A stretch of 64,000 nt of DNA from Caballeronia sp. SBC1 (lineage in GTDB: Bacteria; Pseudomonadota; Gammaproteobacteria; Burkholderiales; Burkholderiaceae): the NCBI RefSeq assembly GCF_011493005.1, contig NZ_CP049156.1, forward strand, positions 2,542,001 through 2,606,000. Direction: 5' to 3'. Under the pieces are notes generated by a model. It had not been told where the DNA came from. It saw only the letters and a list, made by a program, of their open reading frames with translations, and did no database searches. The position numbers and the translations under genes are program-made. This document shows, one piece after another, positions 39,581 through 48,271 of this stretch (the first letter of the stretch is position 1; each line of letters opens with the position of its first letter).

Positions 39581-40072
39581 TCAGACCTTCAGGATTCGCT
39601 CGCCCCGGCCAATGCCGGAGCTGCCTGTGCGCACGGTCTCGAGAATCGCCGTTGCGTCCAGCCCCTGAATAAATGCGTCGAGCTTGTCGCTCGCGCCCGT
39701 CAGTTCCATCGTGTAGCTTTTTTCGGTGACGTCAATGATGCGGCCGCGGAAGATGTCCGCCATCCGTTTCATCTCTTCCCGTTCCTTACCGACCGCTCTC
39801 ACCTTGATCAGCATCAGCTCGCGCTCAATGTGGGCGCCCTCTGTCAGGTCGACCACTTTCACCACCTCGATCAGGCGGTTCAGGTGCTTTGTGATCTGTT
39901 CGATCACGTCATCCGAGCCAATGGAAACGATGGTCAGCCGGGACAGCGAACTGTCTTCGGTCGGCGCCACCGTCAAGGTTTCAATGTTGTAGCCACGCGC
40001 TGAAAAGAGCCCGACGACGCGCGATAACGCGCCCGGTTCGTTTTCCAGCAGCACGGAAATAATGTGTCTCAT
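39581..40072 (-). CDS. ilvH: Acetolactate synthase small (regulatory) subunit
   Basis: 163-residue regulatory subunit with an N-terminal ACT domain (MRHIISVLLENEPGALSRVVGLFSARGYNIETL) and the C-terminal IlvH domain (REEMKRMADIFRGRIIDVTEKSYTMELTG). It activates the catalytic subunit and confers valine inhibition. AGGAACGCGAATATC precedes the ATG. It lies 114 bp after ilvI. The name ilvN is also used for this subunit. Confidence 0.96.
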   Translation of the reverse strand: MRHIISVLLENEPGALSRVVGLFSARGYNIETLTVAPTEDSSLSRLTIVSIGSDDVIEQITKHLNRLIEVVKVVDLTEGAHIERELMLIKVRAVGKEREEMKRMADIFRGRIIDVTEKSYTMELTGASDKLDAFIQGLDATAILETVRTGSSGIGRGERILKV

Positions 40073-40186
40073 GATATTCGCGTTCCTGATTTATCCAGTT
40101 GAATAGCGTGTTCCCGCAAAACCCGCGCGCCACGATCGTCTTTTGTGAAGACGGGCGCGCGCGAGCCGCGCTTGGGAAAACAGCCG

Positions 40187-41950
40187 TTATAGATCTTCCG
40201 ATCCGAGCAGCATTTCCGTGATGCCCTTGCCTGCCTGGACCATCGGAAATACGTTTTCGGTGGGATCTGTCTGGAAGTCGAGGAACACCGTGCGATCCTT
40301 CAGGCGCAGTGCTTCTTTCAGCGCCGGTTCAACATCGCGCGTGTGCTCGATACGCATGCCCACGTGACCATAAGCCTCAGCCAGCTTCACGAAGTCAGGC
40401 AGCGCGTCCATGTACGAACTGGAGTAGCGCTTCTTGTATTCGATCTGCTGCCACTGGCGAACCATGCCGAGATAGCGGTTGTTGAGCGAGATGATCTTGA
40501 TCGGCGTGTTGTACTGCTTGCACGTCGACAATTCCTGGATGCACATCTGGATCGAGCCTTCGCCCGTGATGCACAAGACCTCGTCGTCCGGGTGCGCCAT
40601 TTTCACGCCCATGGCCGCCGGCAGGCCGAAGCCCATCGTGCCGAGACCACCCGAATTGATCCATCTACGCGGCTTGTTGAAGCGGTAGAACTGCGCTGCC
40701 CACATTTGATGCTGGCCAACGTCCGAACAGACGAAGGCTTCGCCGTCGGTCAGTTCCCACGCCTTTTCAACCACGTACTGCGGCTTGATGATCTCGCTTT
40801 CGCGGTCGAACTTGAGGCAGTCCTTCGAACGCCATGCCTCGATGTCCTTCCACCAGTCGGCGAGCGCCGCCGTGTCCGGACCATGCTCGGCCGTCTGCAA
40901 CTGCTCGATCAATTCCTTCAGCACTTCCTTCACGTCGCCAACAATGGGGATGTCGACTTTCACGCGCTTGGAAATGGATGACGGATCGATGTCGATGTGA
41001 ATGATCTTCTTCGCATGCGACGCGAAATGTTCAGGATCGCCGATCACTCGGTCATCGAAACGCGCGCCGATCGCGATCAGCACGTCGCAGTGCTGCATGG
41101 CCATGTTGGCTTCGTACGTGCCGTGCATGCCGAGCATGCCGAGGAATTTCTTGTTGTCCGCACGATAACCGCCAAGACCCATCAGCGTATTCGTCACCGG
41201 ATAACCGAGCAGGTCGGCGAACTGGTTCAGTTCGCGCGCCGCATTCGCCAGGATGATGCCGCCGCCCGTATAAATGTACGGACGCTTCGCCGAGAGCAAC
41301 AGCTGCACGGCCTTGCGGATCTGGCCCGAATGGCCTTTGGTAACCGGATTGTACGAACGCAGCGAGACCGACTTGATCGGTTCGTACTTGCACGGCGTCT
41401 TCGACACGTCTTTCGGAATGTCGATCAGCACCGGGCCGGGACGTCCCGTACGGGCGATATAAAACGCTTTCTTGACGGTCGCGGCGAGGTCGCGCACGTC
41501 TTTAACGAGGAAGTTGTGTTTGACGCAGGGACGCGTGATGCCGACCGTGTCGCACTCCTGGAACGCATCCTGGCCGATTGCCGCGGTAGGAACCTGGCCG
41601 CTGATGATGACAAGCGGAATGGAATCCATGTAGGCAGTGGCAATACCGGTCACCGCATTGGTGACGCCGGGGCCTGAGGTCACGAGGCACACGCCAACAT
41701 TACCTGTAGAGCGCGCGTAGGCGTCGGCGGCATGAACCGCGGCCTGTTCGTGGCGCACGAGGATGTGCTGGATCTCGTCCTGCTTGTACAACTCGTCGTA
41801 GATATAGAGTACCGAGCCGCCGGGATAGCCCCAAATAAACTCGACTTTCTCGTCAGCGAGCGCGCGCATGAGCACGGTGCCGCCGATGGATTCAGCTTCG
41901 AGGGGGGGAGTCGTATCCGACGTGGAGAATTCCGCGCTGGGCATATTCAT
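40187..41950 (-). CDS. ilvI: Acetolactate synthase large (catalytic) subunit
   Basis: 587-residue thiamine-diphosphate and FAD enzyme forming acetolactate or acetohydroxybutyrate from pyruvate. The N-terminal ThDP domain holds the catalytic Glu in ILVRHEQAAVHAADAYAR; the C-terminal domain holds the GDG-type ThDP/Mg2+ motif as TGEGSIQMCIQELSTCKQYNTPIKIISLNN. A non-conserved 22-residue N-terminal stretch precedes GGTVLMRALADEKVEFIWGYPGG. AAAGGTGAATGT precedes the ATG. First gene of the ilv unit. Some annotations use ilvB. Confidence 0.96.
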   Translation of the reverse strand: MNMPSAEFSTSDTTPPLEAESIGGTVLMRALADEKVEFIWGYPGGSVLYIYDELYKQDEIQHILVRHEQAAVHAADAYARSTGNVGVCLVTSGPGVTNAVTGIATAYMDSIPLVIISGQVPTAAIGQDAFQECDTVGITRPCVKHNFLVKDVRDLAATVKKAFYIARTGRPGPVLIDIPKDVSKTPCKYEPIKSVSLRSYNPVTKGHSGQIRKAVQLLLSAKRPYIYTGGGIILANAARELNQFADLLGYPVTNTLMGLGGYRADNKKFLGMLGMHGTYEANMAMQHCDVLIAIGARFDDRVIGDPEHFASHAKKIIHIDIDPSSISKRVKVDIPIVGDVKEVLKELIEQLQTAEHGPDTAALADWWKDIEAWRSKDCLKFDRESEIIKPQYVVEKAWELTDGEAFVCSDVGQHQMWAAQFYRFNKPRRWINSGGLGTMGFGLPAAMGVKMAHPDDEVLCITGEGSIQMCIQELSTCKQYNTPIKIISLNNRYLGMVRQWQQIEYKKRYSSSYMDALPDFVKLAEAYGHVGMRIEHTRDVEPALKEALRLKDRTVFLDFQTDPTENVFPMVQAGKGITEMLLGSEDL

Positions 41951-42097
41951 ACATTCACCTTTCGAATTTTCGGCAAAAAATTGATTGGGTGCTCTCTGCC
42001 GGGCTTATGGCTCGGGTTCAAGCGGCGCGTCTAAATGGGAAGCGGGCTTCTTGGGCTCGCCTCAAAGAGACAGTTCACTTTATGATGCGAGTCGGAA

Positions 42098-42127
42098 ACA
42101 ATAGCCCGAGGCAATAAAGCTCGTCAA
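42098..42127 (-). promoter_or_regulatory. Candidate ilvI promoter
   Basis: On the - strand TTGACG (42127-42122), an 18-bp spacer and TATTGT (42103-42098) resemble a sigma-70 promoter. It would leave a leader of about 140 bases before ilvI. I found no convincing branched-chain leader peptide in it. Confidence 0.55.
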
Positions 42128-42334
42128 GGAAAAACTGCACAATACCCCCTGAAGTGCACCAGAATCGAGCCCTAAAGGCTCGGATTTATCTGAAATACTG
42201 AAGAAAACTCTTTGTTTCAGGCTGTAACGGCGGCGCATTTCCTCGCTGTTCACTCAAAAGTTTGCTAGCATCCGCAGGTTTTAAACCTCTCACCAACCCT
42301 TATCGACGCACGCTCGTTGCGCCGGGCCTCACGG
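42128..42334. other. Intergenic region upstream of the sigma factor gene
   Basis: Together with 41951-42127 this makes a 384-bp divergent gap between ilvI and the sigma factor gene. I see a -10-like TAGCAT near 42267 but no matching -35 of either sigma-70 or a clear ECF type, so the sigma factor promoter is not assigned. Confidence 0.4.
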
Positions 42335-42898
42335 ATGGCATCAGACAAGGAACTCGCCGATTTTCTGGCGGGCGTCGAAAGACGCGCGTTTAAGCAGACG
42401 GTGTACACCGTACGCGACGACGATGCGGCGCTCGACATCGTTCAGGATGCGATGATCAAGCTCGCCGAAAAATACGGCGACCGGCCTCCGCCCGAATTGC
42501 CCCTTTTGTTTCAGCGTATCCTGCAGAATGCAACGCACGACTATTTCCGGCGCCAAAAGGTCCGCAATACGTGGGTAAGCCTGTTCTCCTCGTTCGGCAA
42601 CGCCGACGACGACGAATTCGACCCCCTGGAGACCTTCGAATCGCAGGACGGGACGGTCGGTGCGGAAAGCAGCGAGAGTCGGCTCGAGCGCGAACAGGTG
42701 CTCAATCTGATCGACGCGGAGATCCAAAAACTACCAGCACGTCAACGGGAAGCGTTTCTCATGCGTTACTGGGAGGATATGGATGTCGCCGAAACCGCCG
42801 CTGCAATGGGCTGCTCTGAAGGCAGCGTAAAAACACATTGCTCGCGGGCCACGCACGCGCTGGCACACGCGCTGAAGGCGAAAGGAATCACGCTATGA
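42335..42898 (+). CDS. ECF-type RNA polymerase sigma factor
   Basis: 187-residue sigma-70 family factor with regions 2 and 4 only. Region 2 spans about residues 12-75 (TVRDDDAALDIVQDAMIKLAEKY, RILQNATHDYFRRQKVRNTW). Region 4 spans about 125-175 (IQKLPARQREAFLMRYWEDMDVAETAAAMGCSEGSVKTHCSRATHAL), a clear helix-turn-helix for the -35 element. The acidic linker (NADDDEFDPLETFESQDG) is typical. It overlaps the DUF3619 gene by 4 bp (ATGA). The downstream membrane proteins are the natural candidates for its regulators. The inducing signal is unknown. Confidence 0.9.
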   Translation: MASDKELADFLAGVERRAFKQTVYTVRDDDAALDIVQDAMIKLAEKYGDRPPPELPLLFQRILQNATHDYFRRQKVRNTWVSLFSSFGNADDDEFDPLETFESQDGTVGAESSESRLEREQVLNLIDAEIQKLPARQREAFLMRYWEDMDVAETAAAMGCSEGSVKTHCSRATHALAHALKAKGITL

Positions 42899-43341
42899 GC
42901 AACGCTCTCGATCAAAAGGAAACCGAGTTCGCGCTGAAGGTACGCCGCGCGCTCGACGAAAACATCAATTCGCTGCCTGCCGCCTCGCTCGACAAGCTGG
43001 CGGCGGCTCGCCGGACGGCGATCGCGCGCAAGAAACCGGAAAAAGTCGCCGTAGCGGCGCCGGTTTTTGCGCCTTCGCTAGCCGGGGCGGGCGCGGCCGG
43101 CTCAGGCTCTCTGGGTGGCGCCGGGTCCGGCCACGCGGGTAAACGCGGCCGCTTCTCGCGCCTCGCACTGGCATGGCCGCTGCTCGCACTCGTGATCGGA
43201 TTGGCTGGCATCGCTTATTGGGAGGACCAGCAGCGCACCGCGGAACTCGCCGATATCGACGCCGCCATGCTCAGCGACAATCTCCCGCTCGACGCTTATC
43301 TCGACCACGGTTTCAACGCGTACCTGACGCGCAATCATTAA
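42895..43341 (+). CDS. DUF3619 single-pass membrane protein (candidate anti-sigma factor)
   Basis: 148-residue protein. Residues 1-50 are a soluble helical part (QKETEFALKVRRALDENINSLPAASLDKLAAARRTAIARKK), followed by a Gly/Ala-rich linker, one membrane helix at about 97-113 (LALAWPLLALVIGLAGIAYW), and a 35-residue outer segment (ELADIDAAMLSDNLPLDAYLDHGFNAYL). This layout and the 4-bp overlap with the sigma factor gene fit an anti-sigma factor, though no characterised anti-sigma domain is recognisable. DUF3619 has no assigned function that I know of. Confidence 0.8.
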   Translation: MSNALDQKETEFALKVRRALDENINSLPAASLDKLAAARRTAIARKKPEKVAVAAPVFAPSLAGAGAAGSGSLGGAGSGHAGKRGRFSRLALAWPLLALVIGLAGIAYWEDQQRTAELADIDAAMLSDNLPLDAYLDHGFNAYLTRNH

Positions 43342-43359
43342 GACCGCAGGAGTCATCGG

Positions 43360-44103
43360 GTGAGTTACAAGCGCGGCCTCGCGATTGTCTTTGGATGCGC
43401 AATTGCGGGACTTGTCGCGTTTGCCGCCACGTATCCGCGTTTCTACTCGTCCGCTTCGGCGGTGTCCGTGGCTGCCGCCCCGGTCGGGGCGAGCGCGGGA
43501 GAAGTCTTGTCACCGCTTTCTGCGCTCTCCTCCCCGCCAAGTCCCATGGCCTGGGCCAAGCTCACCGACGCTCAAAGGGTCGCGCTCGCGCCGTTTGCTT
43601 CGGAGTGGGATCAGTTCAGTGAAGAACGTAAGCGGAATTGGATCAAGATAGCGTCGCGATATAAGAAGATGTCGCCAGATGCGCAAAAACGCCTGCATGA
43701 ACGAATGACCGAATGGGTCCACATGACGCCGGACCAGCGAAAGGTCGCCCGCGAAAATTATCAGGTTTCGAAGTCCGTCCCTGTCGAGAAACGGGAACGC
43801 GCCTGGGATGCTTATCAAAAGCTCCCGGAAGATCAGAAGAAAAAGCTCGCCGCAACCGAGCGCCCTCGTCGACCGACCGTTGTCAGCGCGCCACCCTCCG
43901 GCAAAACCGAAGTCAAGGATATCGACCGGTTGATGACCGCGCGGGAACATGCGCGTGCTTCCGAGGCTGTGGGTGAAATGGCGGCGTCGGGTTCACACGC
44001 CGCGCCAGCCGCCCCCGCTATTCCCAGCGCCGCCAGCTTTGTACCGGCTACCCCGATTCCAGTTTCGCCGCAGCAGGCGCCGTCCGTTTTCAACGGGTCA
44101 TAG
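43360..44103 (+). CDS. DUF3106 protein
   Basis: 247 residues starting at GTG with AGGAGTCATCG upstream. An N-terminal membrane or signal segment (LAIVFGCAIAGLVAFAATYP, residues 7-26) leads to an exported region. The DUF3106 core at about residues 65-165 contains repeated motifs of the form (L/M)(T/S)xxxRxxxxxF/W, for example WAKLTDAQRVALAPFASEW and WVHMTPDQRKVARENYQ, and is highly charged and helical. The C-terminal part is Ala/Pro-rich. It is 18 bp after DUF3619 and 6 bp before the RDD gene. Function unknown; an envelope sensing or chaperone-like role is only a guess. Confidence 0.8.
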   Translation: MSYKRGLAIVFGCAIAGLVAFAATYPRFYSSASAVSVAAAPVGASAGEVLSPLSALSSPPSPMAWAKLTDAQRVALAPFASEWDQFSEERKRNWIKIASRYKKMSPDAQKRLHERMTEWVHMTPDQRKVARENYQVSKSVPVEKRERAWDAYQKLPEDQKKKLAATERPRRPTVVSAPPSGKTEVKDIDRLMTAREHARASEAVGEMAASGSHAAPAAPAIPSAASFVPATPIPVSPQQAPSVFNGS

Positions 44104-44109
44104 CCGAAA

Positions 44110-44640
44110 GTGAGCGCCTCCTCTTTGGAATCCGTCGACTCTCCCCGATTCATCGCGCCCCGGCTGCGTCGCCGGCTGGCCACGATGCTCTACGAAGGCG
44201 TGATCTTGTTCGGGATCGTTTTTATCGCCGGGTACTTGTTCAGCACGCTCACCCAGCAACGCAACGGGCTCACCCACCACAATATTTTGATGGCATGGAT
44301 CGGGTTCGTGCTCGCGGTTTATTTCGTCTACTTCTGGACTCATGGCGGGCAGACCCTGCCCATGAAAACCTGGCGGCTGAAAGTGGTCAATGCGCACGGA
44401 ACGCCGGTTTCGACTGCGCGCGCCATCGCACGGTATGTGTTCGCATGGTTGTGGTTCTTGCCGCCCCTGGCGTTGCATCCGCTGCTCAAGCTTTCGGTTC
44501 CGGCCACGCTTGTAGTGACCACCGTGTGGATCGTGCTCTGGGCAGCAGCGGTATGGCTCGATCCGGCACGGCAGTTTTTGCATGACCGACTGGCCGGAAC
44601 GCGGATCGTGGGCGTAGGCCCGACCCCACCCACGGTTTGA
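44110..44640 (+). CDS. RDD family membrane protein
   Basis: 176-residue protein beginning at GTG 6 bp after the DUF3106 stop. The RDD domain spans residues 20-165: RFIAPRLRRRLATMLYEGVILFGIVFIAGYLF (Arg plus acidic residues in the first helix), then three further hydrophobic segments, with the motif GQTLPMKTWRLKVVNAHG between them. RDD proteins are polytopic and mostly uncharacterised; some act in ion transport. It closes the sigma/DUF3619/DUF3106 operon. Confidence 0.85.
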   Translation: MSASSLESVDSPRFIAPRLRRRLATMLYEGVILFGIVFIAGYLFSTLTQQRNGLTHHNILMAWIGFVLAVYFVYFWTHGGQTLPMKTWRLKVVNAHGTPVSTARAIARYVFAWLWFLPPLALHPLLKLSVPATLVVTTVWIVLWAAAVWLDPARQFLHDRLAGTRIVGVGPTPPTV

Positions 44641-44758
44641 TCCAGCCTCCGCCATGCTGAACCGCCGCGGATCACGGTAAAACAAAATATCTCAGGCATC
44701 CGAAGCGTCAGTTCAGCGCTGAAATCCAGCCTTCTCTCTGGTCCTGCTTTTGCTGGTC

Positions 44759-45511
44759 TCAGTTCAGCCAGTCTGGATCTTCCTTCAGCGCCATATGCAG
44801 GTTGTCGTTGAAGTGATGGATCCGATAACCCAATCCCGCAAACATCGTCTGCAATGATCGTCGCGTATAGAGCGTGATATGGCCGTTGCGAGGCGCGATG
44901 TACCAGTTGTCCATTCCCCGCGGCGACACGTGATCGATCGTCAAAGTAGAAAACAACAATACCCCACGCCCGTTCAGCAGTCCGAGCGCTTCCTGAACCG
45001 TCGCCAGCGGTTCGGGCGTGTGCTCCAACACCTCGAACGCGCTGATGAAATCGAATGAGCCGGACGGTGCAACCGCTTCTTCGTCCATCGGGTCCCAACT
45101 GTGTCCGTCAACCCCGCCCACGCGCAATAACGACGTCAGCTTGCCGTTGCCGCCGCCATAGTCGAGACACCGCAGCCCGTGGCCTTTCTTGATGAAATCG
45201 AGAATGAAAGCGGCATTGCCCGCGGGCCGTGAATCAATGTAGTCAGGGTCGACCAGCACGTAATCGTCGTTATAAATGTGCTGCAGGTAGTCGGCCTTGC
45301 TCCAGTGATCAAACGACGTTGTGAATATGAGTCCGCAAGCATCACATCGGTGGTAATAGACCGGCACGCCAGTGAGCGGCAGATAGCGTCCGCGCCGCTC
45401 TTCGCAACTCTTGTTGAAGTCGGTGACGCCGTAGAGAGGCGCCGGTTCGTTGCACACTTTGCACATCAGCATTCGAACGACCGGCCCAACTGTTCCACTA
45501 TGTGTTTGCAT
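44759..45511 (-). CDS. Class I SAM-dependent methyltransferase with zinc-ribbon N-terminus
   Basis: 250-residue protein. The N-terminal part has two CxxC pairs (CKVCNEPAPLYG and CDACGLIFT) 37 residues apart, a zinc-binding module seen in some sugar and small-molecule methyltransferases. The SAM-binding motif follows as GLRCLDYGGGNGKLTSLL (about residue 112), with FDFISAFEVLEHTPEP as motif II/III. The start at 45511 gives the zinc-ribbon as N-terminus; upstream in-frame codons lack support. It is divergent from the PlcP-like gene. Substrate unknown. Confidence 0.85.
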   Translation of the reverse strand: MQTHSGTVGPVVRMLMCKVCNEPAPLYGVTDFNKSCEERRGRYLPLTGVPVYYHRCDACGLIFTTSFDHWSKADYLQHIYNDDYVLVDPDYIDSRPAGNAAFILDFIKKGHGLRCLDYGGGNGKLTSLLRVGGVDGHSWDPMDEEAVAPSGSFDFISAFEVLEHTPEPLATVQEALGLLNGRGVLLFSTLTIDHVSPRGMDNWYIAPRNGHITLYTRRSLQTMFAGLGYRIHHFNDNLHMALKEDPDWLN

Positions 45512-45986
45512 AGGATTCCAACGTAAATCCGAAGTATAGGCGATGCCAACACGGCAGACGGCGCGTACGCGTTCAACCAGGCAACGTCCTTTTGCCGCGA
45601 TGGAGTACATCCGGGTAGCTGCGGTCCATGCAGGATCGGCTCGCTTGCGGCTTCGGTCCGCCTGACCGTGGCTTCGCTGCGTGCACTTCCCTCGGTTTAT
45701 TCCAACCTCGGCACGCATGGTACGACACGTCCGCTAGCGCACAAGATAGCGGCTGGCAAGCCTCGCGCAATGTGATAGAACGCGAGCGTCGGCGAGGCTC
45801 ATTGCATCTACTCAGGATGCGTCCCACAAACCTCATCATGGAGCCGCCAATCCCGGAGGTTTTCTCGTTTTTCGCCGCCGACGTACCCGCCACGCAACAC
45901 TTAGTAATAAGAAGTTTTCGTGACTGTCATGGCTTCGTCACGTCGGCGTGGCGCAATGGCCGCACTGCAACCCGTTGCGCGTGCCC
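45512..45986 (+). promoter_or_regulatory. Divergent intergenic region with candidate Pho box
   Basis: The 475-bp gap between the methyltransferase and the plcP-like gene holds no supported gene. At 45924-45941 it reads CTGTCAT, GGCT, TCGTCAC. This is the 7-4-7 layout of a PhoB box (two CTGTCAT-type repeats 11 bases apart): the first half is perfect, the second matches at the core GTCA. The box lies 46 bases before the chosen plcP start. The -10 element is not obvious. Confidence 0.55.
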
Positions 45987-46937
45987 ATGGCCACTAAATC
46001 GTCTGCGAGTCACCTCCTAGGCATCACCCTCCGCGATGCCGAAGCCATCGCGTTCCGCAACGACGTCGCGCCGCCACCGCCTCCTTCTGACGCCACCGGC
46101 GCCAGCCTCACTCCCCAAAGCATTTCCGAGCCCCCCTCCCGCCACGACGACGAACCAGCCGACCATCGCTACCGCACTATCTGGCTGTCCGATATCCATC
46201 TCGGCTCCGGCGGCTGCCAGGCGAACTATCTCCTCGATTTTCTCCGCCATAACGATTCCGAGTACTTGTACCTGGTTGGCGACATCATCGACGGATGGCA
46301 ACTGCGCAAGGGCTGGTTCTGGCCGCAAGCGCACAACGACGTGATCCAGAAAGTGCTGCGCAAAGCCCGCAAAGGCACGCAGGTGGTCTACATTCCGGGC
46401 AATCACGACGAAGCCGCGCGTCAGTTCTGCGATCTGGCTTTCGGCGACATCCACGTACGCAGCGAAGCCTTCCACACCACGCTCGCGGGCAAGCGCCTGT
46501 GGATCGTGCACGGCGATCTCTTCGACGGTGTCATCCAGCACGCCAAGTGGCTCGCTTATCTCGGCGACACGCTCTACACGCTGATCCTGTTGCTCAACCG
46601 CTGGTTCAACCGGGTGCGCAGCCGCTTCGGCCTGAACTACTGGTCGCTGTCGCAATACCTCAAGCATCAGGTCAAGAACGCGGTGAACTTCATCTCGAAG
46701 TTCGAACACGTGATGACCGATGAAGCGCGCCGCCGCGGCTGCGACGGCGTTGTCTGCGGCCACATTCATAAAGCTGAAATCCGCGATATCGACGGTGTCC
46801 TGTACTGCAACGATGGGGACTGGGTCGAGAGCCTGTCCGCGCTTGTCGAGACATTCGAAGGCGAGTTGAAGATCATCTACTGGACCGTCCTGCGCTCTCC
46901 CGAACAACATTCGCAAAAGGCCGGGGCAACTGCCTGA
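45987..46937 (+). CDS. PlcP-like metallophosphoesterase (LpxH-type fold)
   Basis: 316-residue calcineurin-like phosphoesterase. Metal-binding motifs appear in order: WLSDIHLGSGG, LVGDIIDGWQ, YIPGNHDEAA, IVHGDLFDG, VCGHIHKAEIRDIDG. The pattern RYRTIWLSDIHLGSxGCQA...YWSLSQYLKHQVKNAVNFISKFE matches PlcP phospholipase C of Sinorhizobium meliloti rather than true LpxH, although such genes are often labelled UDP-2,3-diacylglucosamine diphosphatase. PlcP cleaves phospholipids to diacylglycerol under phosphate limitation. The following glycosyltransferase and DgkA, plus the Pho box, support that role. The first 75 residues are a Pro/Ser-rich extension; the start is uncertain. Confidence 0.75.
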   Translation: MATKSSASHLLGITLRDAEAIAFRNDVAPPPPPSDATGASLTPQSISEPPSRHDDEPADHRYRTIWLSDIHLGSGGCQANYLLDFLRHNDSEYLYLVGDIIDGWQLRKGWFWPQAHNDVIQKVLRKARKGTQVVYIPGNHDEAARQFCDLAFGDIHVRSEAFHTTLAGKRLWIVHGDLFDGVIQHAKWLAYLGDTLYTLILLLNRWFNRVRSRFGLNYWSLSQYLKHQVKNAVNFISKFEHVMTDEARRRGCDGVVCGHIHKAEIRDIDGVLYCNDGDWVESLSALVETFEGELKIIYWTVLRSPEQHSQKAGATA

Positions 46938-46988
46938 GCATCTGCTTGAGCAACGTCCTGAGCGCTTTCACATATCCGAGGCCATCGA

Positions 46989-48020
46989 ATGAAAATCATG
47001 ATCGTTACCGACGCATGGGAACCGCAAGTCAACGGCGTCGTGCGCACATTGAAAAGCACCAGCCGCGAACTGATTGCGCTGGGACATCGCGTTGAATTGC
47101 TGACGCCGCTCGAATTCAGGACCATCGCCTGCCCGACTTATCCCGAGATTCGCCTGTCGCTGCTGCCGCGCCGCCGTGTCGCGCAACGCATAGAGGAGTT
47201 TGCGCCGGATGCGCTGCATATCGCGACGGAAGGTCCGCTCGGCATGGCCGCGCGCTCGTTCGCCTTGCGCAACAAACTCCCCTTTACGACCGCGTATCAC
47301 ACGCGCTTTCCTGAATACGTGCAGGCACGGTTTCACATTCCGCTCGCTGCAACCTACAAGTTTTTGCACTGGTTCCACAAGCCTTCGCAAGCGGTCATGG
47401 CGCCCACACCGGTTGTGAAAAACGACCTCGAAAAGTTTGGTTTCACGAACGTGGTGCTGTGGACACGCGGCGTTGATCTGGATATCTTTCAACCGATGGA
47501 CTCGAAGGTTCTGAACACGACGCGGCCCATTTTTCTGTATGTCGGACGCGTTGCGGTCGAGAAGAATGTCGAGGCTTTCCTGAAGCTCGATCTGCCCGGG
47601 TCGAAGTGGGTCGCGGGCGAGGGACCGGCGCTTGCCGAACTGAAATCGCGCTATCCGAAGGCGAATTATCTGGGCGTGCTGTCGCAGGCGGAACTGGCGA
47701 AGGTCTACGCGGCTGCTGATGTATTCGTGTTCCCGAGCCGCACCGATACCTTCGGTCTCGTGCTGCTCGAAGCAATGGCATGCGGTACGCCGGTCGCGGC
47801 TTACCCGGTGACGGGCCCGATCGATGTGCTCGGCACTGATGGTCCGGGTGCGCTCGACGAAGATCTGCGCGAAGCGTGTTTGCGAGCACTGAAGATTGAA
47901 CGCGCCGATGCCCGTGCGTGGGCGGAGAAGTTCTCGTGGCGGGCGGCATCGGAGCAATTCGCGTCGAATCTGAAACCGCTTGCGACTCGCGGCGCGACGC
48001 AGAAGGAAGCAACGGCGTAA
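46989..48020 (+). CDS. GT4 glycosyltransferase (Agt/glycolipid synthase-like)
   Basis: 343-residue GT-B protein. The N-terminal acceptor domain begins KIMIVTDAWEPQVNGVVRTL; the C-terminal donor domain contains YVGRVAVEKNVEAFL and the nucleotide-sugar motif DTFGLVLLEAMACGTPVAAYPVTGP (EX7E type), typical of family GT4. It starts 51 bp after the plcP-like gene. In alphaproteobacteria Agt next to PlcP glycosylates diacylglycerol to make phosphate-free membrane lipids. I infer the same here; a mannosyltransferase of another pathway remains possible. Confidence 0.85.
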   Translation: MKIMIVTDAWEPQVNGVVRTLKSTSRELIALGHRVELLTPLEFRTIACPTYPEIRLSLLPRRRVAQRIEEFAPDALHIATEGPLGMAARSFALRNKLPFTTAYHTRFPEYVQARFHIPLAATYKFLHWFHKPSQAVMAPTPVVKNDLEKFGFTNVVLWTRGVDLDIFQPMDSKVLNTTRPIFLYVGRVAVEKNVEAFLKLDLPGSKWVAGEGPALAELKSRYPKANYLGVLSQAELAKVYAAADVFVFPSRTDTFGLVLLEAMACGTPVAAYPVTGPIDVLGTDGPGALDEDLREACLRALKIERADARAWAEKFSWRAASEQFASNLKPLATRGATQKEATA

Positions 48021-48271
48021 TCTGGCTTTCGCGAGGGCAGCGGCATGATTGAATCCGCGTTGCTCTCGGCGTAAGGTGGCGGGTGTCAAAACGCGGTGCG
48101 CGGTTCGGGACGGTTTGAGACTGTTCACATGGATCGATACCCACCGGCCAAAGAAGGCAACAATGCGATGTGACCCGCCTCTTCTGTAACAAGCCGTCAG
48201 CGGACTCGCGTTTGGTGGCTTCTGCATAGCGGTCGCCCGGGAATTCATCGGCGAGTCATGACTCATGAGTC
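48021..48271. other. Intergenic region before dgkA with short repeats
   Basis: About 250 bp without a supported gene. At its end, near 48255-48280, the heptamer ATGAGTC and its complement GACTCAT recur several times around the dgkA start codon. No promoter or terminator was recognised. Confidence 0.4.

Noticed and set aside
42040..42090. Short GTG frame in the ilvI leader (about 15 codons, two Leu and one Ile)
   Set aside because: Too few branched-chain codons, no run of them, no ribosome site and no clear attenuator structure.
45628..46020. 130-codon frame in the plcP upstream region
   Set aside because: No ribosome site, no recognisable domain, overlaps the Pho box and the plcP start in another frame.
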